From positions 27,782,519 through 27,846,518 of the forward strand of contig CM069608.1 of NCBI GenBank assembly GCA_035771175.1: a stretch of 64,000 nt of DNA. Direction: 5' to 3'. Source of the stretch: Paratinospora sagittata (Eukaryota; Streptophyta; Magnoliopsida; Ranunculales; Menispermaceae). The notes under the pieces were generated by a model that made no database searches, had not been told where the DNA came from, and worked only from the letters and a program-made list of their open reading frames with translations. Made by a program: the position numbers and the translations under genes. Positions 57,919-64,000 of the stretch are shown in pieces. How positions within the stretch are numbered: the first letter of the stretch is position 1; each line of letters opens with the position of its first letter.

Positions 57919-58285
57919 TGATCAGAGACCATATTCAGTGACATGAGAGCTCTTGAGCATGATAAGGTCAAGCTTGCGAGATTCTAGCTTATTGACAAGG
58001 AAAACAAATGGTGGGAAAGATTGGAGTGTATTGAGGGAGAGATCCGAACTTGGGCTAGATTCAAGGAGATTTTCTTTGAAGAGTTTTATCTACGGGTCGA
58101 GAGGGATCAGCGTCGGATCCAGTTCCTACATCTGACCCAAGGCAGCATGTCTGTCAGGAAGTATAAGCAAGAGTTCAATAGGTTGGCACTCTTTGCTCCA
58201 AAGATAGTGTCTACCAAGGAGCTTAGGATGCAGAAGATACGGGACGGGTTCCGAGACCGTATTCGCCAGGGTTTGGCACTAGCCG
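57919..58285 (+). pseudogene. Ty3 gag fragment (chromodomain-lineage type)
   Basis: The frame reads WWERLECIEGEIRTWARFKE, then FYLRVERDQRRIQFLHLTQG and MSVRKYKQEFNRLALFAPKI, the core of a retrotransposon gag, with one stop near 57988. It is bounded by the Athila LTR on the left and by an LTR insertion on the right; the two insertions cut it out of a larger element. Confidence 0.85.
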
Positions 58286-60925
58286 TGTAACACCCCGTCG
58301 TTTTAAATAAATACATACGTTAAATTACACGTATATTGAGATGTATAATACACACATTTTATACGTAAGAGGCAAATATATGCATATATGAAAATACATG
58401 CTAGATTTAAGGAGTATTAGTAAATAAATAAAATTATTAAATGAAGATACATATGGGTGCTTACAAGTTAAAAAAAAAATTGGAGTTGAATTAAATTGAT
58501 TAATTTATGGGGTTGGTTATTTAAATATGTGGATTGGAGTATGATTTAATGAATTAATGCATAGTATGATTTAATGAATGAAAGTTAAATATTAAAATGG
58601 AAAAGTTGCTTTAGTAAGTTAGATGAGGAGCATTGGATCATTTTTTGTATAAAATATCATCTCTCTCATTTCTAATCTCTCTCAAACGTTTATATAAAAA
58701 AGAAACAAAATGGGGAAAGAAGTTGGTGAACGAAAGAAAGAAAAAAGAAGAGAGAGAGATAAAAGACGAACGACGAAGAAGGGAAGAGAGGAAAAAGTAG
58801 GAGAACGGGGGATTTGTGAGAAATTGGGACCCGTGGTAAGTGATTTTCACTCTATTTCTTCGTGAAATTAATATCTAAGCTAGATGTAACGATTCTAGCG
58901 GAGTAATTTTAGCTATGGGAGTTGTTTTACAATGTTTTCAAAATTGGGGTTTTTACCCAACTTGGATGAAATTTTTTCGAAAGGTGAAAAAACACTCCCT
59001 AGACTGTAGGAGCCCCGAATATGTGGTTCGAATTCAATTATGTGTTCATTTGGAATTTTTATATCCGTTAGAAGTTTGTTGGAAGTTAGAGTTATATTAG
59101 AAACCTTTCGAATCATATTAAAACCCAATGAAACTCCAGTTGAAGGCTATAGAATGGTAGAATGAACTGTTGTGAGTCCATCGATGCTAAGTTCATGATT
59201 TTTGGGAACCGTTTGACAATTTTAGTAAAAATTTACATGTTTCCAATGAATATTGACGACATGAACAGCGACATGACCAATACTGTAATTAGTTCCAGTG
59301 AATAAAATGGAATTGGACTCCAGTGAAACTTCGGTTTGAGATCATAGAATCGTAGAGAAATGAATTTCGGACGTTTCGAGGTTAAGATCATGATTTTTGG
59401 ATATGCTTTGATATTTTTAGTAGCTAAAGATATGATTTTTATGAGTAAAATTGACTTTGGATGCCTTCGCGAACGTGTCAAACCTCAATAAAATACCTGT
59501 TGAAGGTAGTAGAATGATAGAATGACTGATATGATACGTGTCAATGTGAACAGAATAATTTTAGAAATGCTCTAGATTTTTAATAAAATTGATATATGTT
59601 TTCATACGCTTATGTGAGTACGTTGGTGTTGAAATCTAGTTTAAATGTGGCATTTTCATGGTGAAATAACCCCATCTTAGCTGCTGGACCAGCTAGGAAA
59701 TTTGAGTGTTAGTAATGGTGTTTTGGTGAGTTTAAATGGTAATTCTCATGATGATTTATGGTTTGAATTACCTAATTGCAGTGTTTGAATTGAGAGATTA
59801 AGTGATGGATAAATGCTCTTGAGGAAGCAATTATGATGGACATTTATTGTTGCTGGATTTTAGAGGGTATATTGGCTTAAAAACCTTGGTAACCACTGTG
59901 AGTATAATTTTCTTGATTTGGCTCTTGTATGGCATTGTATACATATAAAATGTTTGATTTTATGCATGTTATATTTATATGTAATGCATTGAGTGTTTAT
60001 TGATCATGCAAACTGATTTTTTTGCATTTGGAGCTTATAATAATGTCATTTTGTTAGGAATTAGACCCGGATGAGGTTTTGCCAAACCTCATTGTCAGTA
60101 GGCCTGTCCTAACAAGGGTTGCAATTTTTGAAATGATTGTGAATTAGGTAATGAGAGGCTGTGGCTACCTTGTAACGGCCATACAAGGGTTAGACCCGCT
60201 CTCTTGCCTTGAAGGAGGGAGATGGTGAATTTTTTATGAAACTGTGCACTGATTTATTGAATGAGCATAAACTATATATTATGTGCATGTATATTATTTT
60301 GATGAATGTTGCATATGTGCTTTTGAAATATTTTAATTTAAACGATTTGATATGCCATGTTTCCCTAAATGCATGCGATGGTCATGTCAAGAGCTATACT
60401 CACTGAGCTGTTGTTTGCTCACTCCATTTCCTCCAATATTTCAAGTACCGAGTCGAAGGGAAAAGGAAAAATCCGTGAGTGATAATCACGTGATTGCAGT
60501 CATCTGGTATATGTATGTATGCTTGGAGGAAATGGGTTATATTTTTTTATTTTGATATGTATAATTATCACGTACTATATATATAATATCACCTAGATGG
60601 GTTGTGTGGTAATGTTATACAATGCTTGTGATGATGGAATGGGATAATCGTACCTATCTATCATGTGATAATTTAATTTGTGGAATGAATGGAATGAATG
60701 AGATGATTATTTATATATATATATTTGATTTGATTTGTGGTATATTAGGAAAAATGTGAAATATTCATTTTCTGGGGAGATGCTGTCAAAATTTTTAAAA
60801 ATTTTGGAAATTATTGTGAATGTCCGCTGAGGCTGACAGTGTATTGTATACTGTATATGGGTATGTACAGTGTATAGTACACTGTGCCGGTCATGACGTC
60901 AGTCTACGTCAGGGGTGTCGTGACA
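58286..60925 (+). repeat. Long LTR, family E (2640 bases), 5' LTR of a + strand element
   Basis: TGTAACACCCCGTCG at 58286 to GGGTGTCGTGACA ending 60925, followed four bases later by a PBS-like TGGTATCAAAGC. It contains the conserved LTR block at 60399-60480. AGCCG directly precedes it and should recur after the missing 3' LTR. A few short ORFs inside are non-coding. Confidence 0.88.
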
Positions 60926-60929
60926 ATAT

Positions 60930-60941
60930 TGGTATCAAAGC
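60930..60941 (+). other. Primer-binding site, initiator tRNA-Met type, one change
   Basis: TGGTATCAAAGC differs from the perfect complement TGGTATCAGAGC by one G-to-A change. It confirms the LTR border at 60925 and the + orientation. Confidence 0.9.
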
Positions 60942-63100
60942 TTAAGTTTAAAATCCTTAAAAAGATAAAAACTTTATGGTATTATGATTGTTTGTATGGG
61001 TATACATATGGGTAGTACTATTATGTTAAGCAGAATTTAATATGTTATCTTGACTGAGAATCATCTGCGATGATGATTTTTAGATTTGGAAAATACCAGT
61101 CAAGATTAACAATGGACATTGTTGATAAAGAAAGGATCAGAAGGCTGAAAGAAAAATAACTGGATGTAATCCAGTGATAATAAATTATATAGCTTATATA
61201 TGGCTAGTAACTACCCAATAACAACGAAATGCACAACTTATAAGTTTGTGGCAAAGTTGTAATGTGAGAATGATAGAGGCTTGAACCATTGATAGCTGAT
61301 GTGGATGCTAATGGTGTGAGTACTTCTGTAAAAACATATATAGTTAAGACTGAAGTAAAAATAAAATAAATAGAAGGTCTTAATGATAAGCCAGATGAAA
61401 TGAAAAGATATGTGAAAGTTATGGAAACTTTCAGGAGAAGAGACTCTCCTATCTTAATTGGCAGTCCGATAGTAGATGGAGTAAAGAATTTGCGACTCTG
61501 AGTGGATACCATCTTAGAGAATGATTAAGTCTCTGAAAATGATAAAGCAAGTTAGCTAAGTTTAAGCTAACTGATGATAAGAGATAATAGAAAATTGGGT
61601 TAAGGACTCCTGAGATGATTAAGGCATGAGATTAATTAAAGAAGCTATTTTATAAGGGCTTCTATCATCATGCGAAAATTAATTTAAGGCATGAAAAAGT
61701 TTATCTTGTTAAAATGTAGTGACATGCCTAACCATAAATACAAACATGAATTCAATGGGCTGGTATAGTTTATTTTTGGAATGATCACGATAGATACTCT
61801 GAAAATGATAAGGATCTAGAATAAATTTTGGGATCCTATACGGCAGGTTTGATAATTGTTGGGTTATAAATATATGTGCAGGTTGTTAGGCAGATTATAA
61901 ATTTCGGGTCAGCCAATGTTGTGGTGAAATTGTTAACACCAGCAATACTAGTGATATAGCTTGTACTGCCGTTAGAAGCCGAGTCATCAACACCAGTGTT
62001 AGGTACAAAGAGAAATAAGTAATGTAAGGAAATGTTGGGCACTAATATGAAATTCAAGATGAGTTAAACATTGAGTAAGGTTCAGATTTTGGCAGTATTA
62101 GTGACTCTAATTTTGTTAGTATCTAACCCAATAATAATGGGAAAAAGGAAAGTGATGTTAACGAATTATGAAAATCAAAAGTGGTTGCCATTGCCTGAGC
62201 AGGAGTCACAGACTGAGTAAATTGAATCTCGACCTATGATTGTCTATTATTAATTTGAAAAAAAAAAGACACGGGATGTGTTAATCTCCAGTTAGTCGAT
62301 ATAGAATGCCCCAATATGTTTTATCAATGTGACTCCACCAGATTTTAGAGAATAAATTAAAGTAAATGCAAGACCAGATCTAAATATTAGTAAGACGTTG
62401 ATAACAGGTATGATCAATATTTTGTTATTATGTATATTCTGATGTATTGTTGGATCTACCAGGTCCTTTATCTCTGGTGCTTTATCTCTGGTGCTTTATC
62501 TCTGGTGATATGGTAGACATATTGTATTATCTTCTGTTATAATAATGCATCATTGATTGTGAGTATTCCTACAGCAGAAAGAATCTACCTTGATATGGTC
62601 AGCAAATATTATGTGTAATAAATATGAGGGTCATCAAGTAATTATGGACATTAGAATATGATATTTTTTGAAATTTGATGGTTTGTTGGGTATGATTGGT
62701 TGGCTACCTCTCATGCCAGGTGGAGCGTCTTTCCGAAAAGAAGTAATATTCTGAATAAGTGGAAAATTCTCATTTTGAATCTCGAGAAATTTATACCCTC
62801 AAAATCTTCTATCTAAGATAAGCTAGTTATTGACGAGGACATGGAGAATATGGCTAGTACAAAGCCATTTAGAATAAAGTAATAAGGCATACAGTTGATT
62901 AAAATTCCTGTGGTGAGCTGGTATATTGGAGTATTCTCTGATGAAGTATTAAAATTGCTACCTGGACAGGAGATTGATAGCATATAAAACTGATGCCAAG
63001 CACCTGAGAAATTCTGAGGATTTAAGGTGTAGGTAAATGTGTTAATGAGCAAAAGATTTATTATCCTTGATATGCCACCTTGGAGAGCATTTGTGATAAG
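60942..63100 (+). pseudogene. Heavily decayed Tekay-like gag-protease
   Basis: Many stops, but traces remain: FRRRDSPILIGSPIVDGVKN (about 61430-61490) resembles the start of a gag core, and around 62680-62760 a GLLGM-x-GWLPLMP reading resembles the ILGMDWLA motif that ends the protease, with FRKEV after it. No reverse transcriptase or integrase follows; an Athila 3' region begins at about 63105. The internal part of the family-E element is therefore truncated. The assignment relies on faint motifs plus the adjacent PBS. Confidence 0.55.
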
Positions 63101-63104
63101 ATGG

Positions 63105-63624
63105 AAAGAAGGTATAGTGAAATTTAGGGTGTTTTGAGCCTAAATTTTTCCAATTTTTTCCTACCTTTGAACCTTGGCCATGCATTGCAACCTAGGAAAG
63201 ACCTATTGATTCTAAATGGCATGTGATTTACATTAGTGGAGAGTGGTATGAAAGATTTGCCTATGGGATTCACTTTATATATTCTATTTGAGATCACTTA
63301 CACTTTATGCTTGCTTGCACTTATCTATGAATTTCATGAATGGTTGTACGAGATTAATTATGTGATGTTGTGTTTAAGAATGGAAGATGAGGTTAGGTTA
63401 GAAGTTAGATTGAAAATCTAGACATCTCTAACACTCGTAAAAATTATCCAATGAGTTATTATCTTTCATTGTGATCTTAGAGGTCATAATGATGATCTTG
63501 CATGATATTTCGAATCAAATTCTTAATTTGTTTGAGATTAGGATGGTAGTTTGAAGATAGATTTTAGTTTTAGTTTTGTTTTCCCTTTGCTCAGGACGAT
63601 CAAAGTCCTAAGTTTGGGGGTATT
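63105..63624 (+). mobile_element. Second Athila-type 3' untranslated region and polypurine tract
   Basis: CTTTGAACCTTGGCCATGC (about 63169) and CTTTGCTCAGGACGATCAAAG (about 63585) followed by AGTTTGGGGGTATT are characteristic of Athila 3' ends. It shares the CTCAGGACGATCAAAG-type sequence with the first Athila end at about 56266, but the flanking sequence differs, so this is another family member. Confidence 0.8.
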
Positions 63625-64000
63625 TGATAGTTGCATATTTAGATAGGTTTTATAGCATGTGTTTAGGTGTGTTTTAGGATATTTTATGCATTAGTTTAGT
63701 GTGTTTATGTTAGTTTTGATGCATTTGTTAGTTTAGGAATAAATTGGTTTTTATGCATTATTTCGGTTTGTTAGTTTATATGTTGGATCAATTTATGTTT
63801 TGAGTGTGTTAATTACTTGTTTTGCATTTTTTTGTAGGTATTTAGATGTGTGGAAGTGAGCATAAATGGACACAACATATGAGAAGCCTAGATAATGATT
63901 CATGAAGAACCCAAGTCAAGAAGTGGAAGAAAATTGGCTAAGTCAACAAGAAGGAAGAAAAAAAGGCAACAATCATGGTTATGGGCGCCGCAGTGCTTGA
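63625..64000 (+). repeat. Athila-type LTR, cut by the window end
   Basis: Begins TGATAGTTGCAT directly after the polypurine tract and runs to the window end. The last bases, GGGCGCCGCAGTGC, are a GC-rich motif at about the same distance into the LTR as the palindrome in the first Athila LTR. Confidence 0.8.

Noticed and set aside
60352..60555. 67-codon + strand ORF within LTR E
   Set aside because: It overlaps the conserved LTR block and shows no protein motif; a chance frame.
1..64000. tRNA, rRNA or CRISPR loci
   Set aside because: No complete tRNA cloverleaf, rRNA sequence or regularly spaced direct repeats were seen; tRNA-like boxes occur only in the SINE-like insertion.

Overview
This window is eukaryotic nuclear DNA from a flowering plant, most likely a eudicot. 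The signs are an intron-containing cinnamyl-alcohol-dehydrogenase-type gene, an intronless organellar PPR gene, and AT-rich DNA packed with nested Ty3/gypsy, Copia, LINE and SINE-like sequences. I cannot name the species. Only two host coding units are convincing: the last two exons of a CAD-family gene at the left edge (1-408, + strand) and a complete 720-codon E-class PPR gene (19599-21761, - strand). A short LRR receptor-like relic lies near 41460-41860. Nearly everything else is transposable-element sequence in various states of decay.

Layout. 1-6500: CAD end, a possible decapitated gene start, a LINE 3' end with a duplicated (AT)n-linked block, a decayed Copia pol, local tandem duplications and half of a hAT-like element. 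6500-13393 (- strand): a Tat-type Ty3 fragment fused to a chromodomain-lineage (Tekay-like) gag-protease with PBS and a 2.8-kb LTR. 13394-13779: a long hairpin. 14979-17592 (+): a small Reina-like Ty3 element with 0.3-kb LTRs and most of pol deleted. 17593-22439: the PPR gene and its flanks. 22440-40708 (-): an 18-kb Tat-type element carrying gag, pol, a tandem-repeat 3' region and an additional ORF on the opposite strand; it was later hit by three insertions now seen as lone LTRs. 40709-45560: AT-rich spacer, the LRR relic and a 5'-truncated LINE (-). 45564-56108 (+): a Tekay-like element with two accessory ORFs flanking gag-pol. 56109-64000 (+): two Athila-type 3' ends, a gag fragment, and a 2.6-kb LTR followed by a PBS and a decayed gag-protease.

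Most notable system. The + strand element at 45771-56108 has three ORFs: an upstream accessory ORF, gag-pol, and a downstream 165-codon ORF. Each is preceded within 0 to 8 bases by a 3' splice-acceptor-like sequence, which suggests a retroelement that makes alternatively spliced subgenomic mRNAs. The downstream ORF is still open although gag-pol carries about ten premature stops, most of them explicable as C-to-T decay of methylated cytosines.

Other cross-cutting signals: the long LTRs of several families share a conserved block (CACTGAGC ... GCTCACTCC, usually followed by a TTTCAGGT-like or related sequence), and LTRs of different lineages carry short GC-rich palindromes that stand out in AT-rich surroundings. 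All family calls come from reading motifs by eye; no database search was possible.
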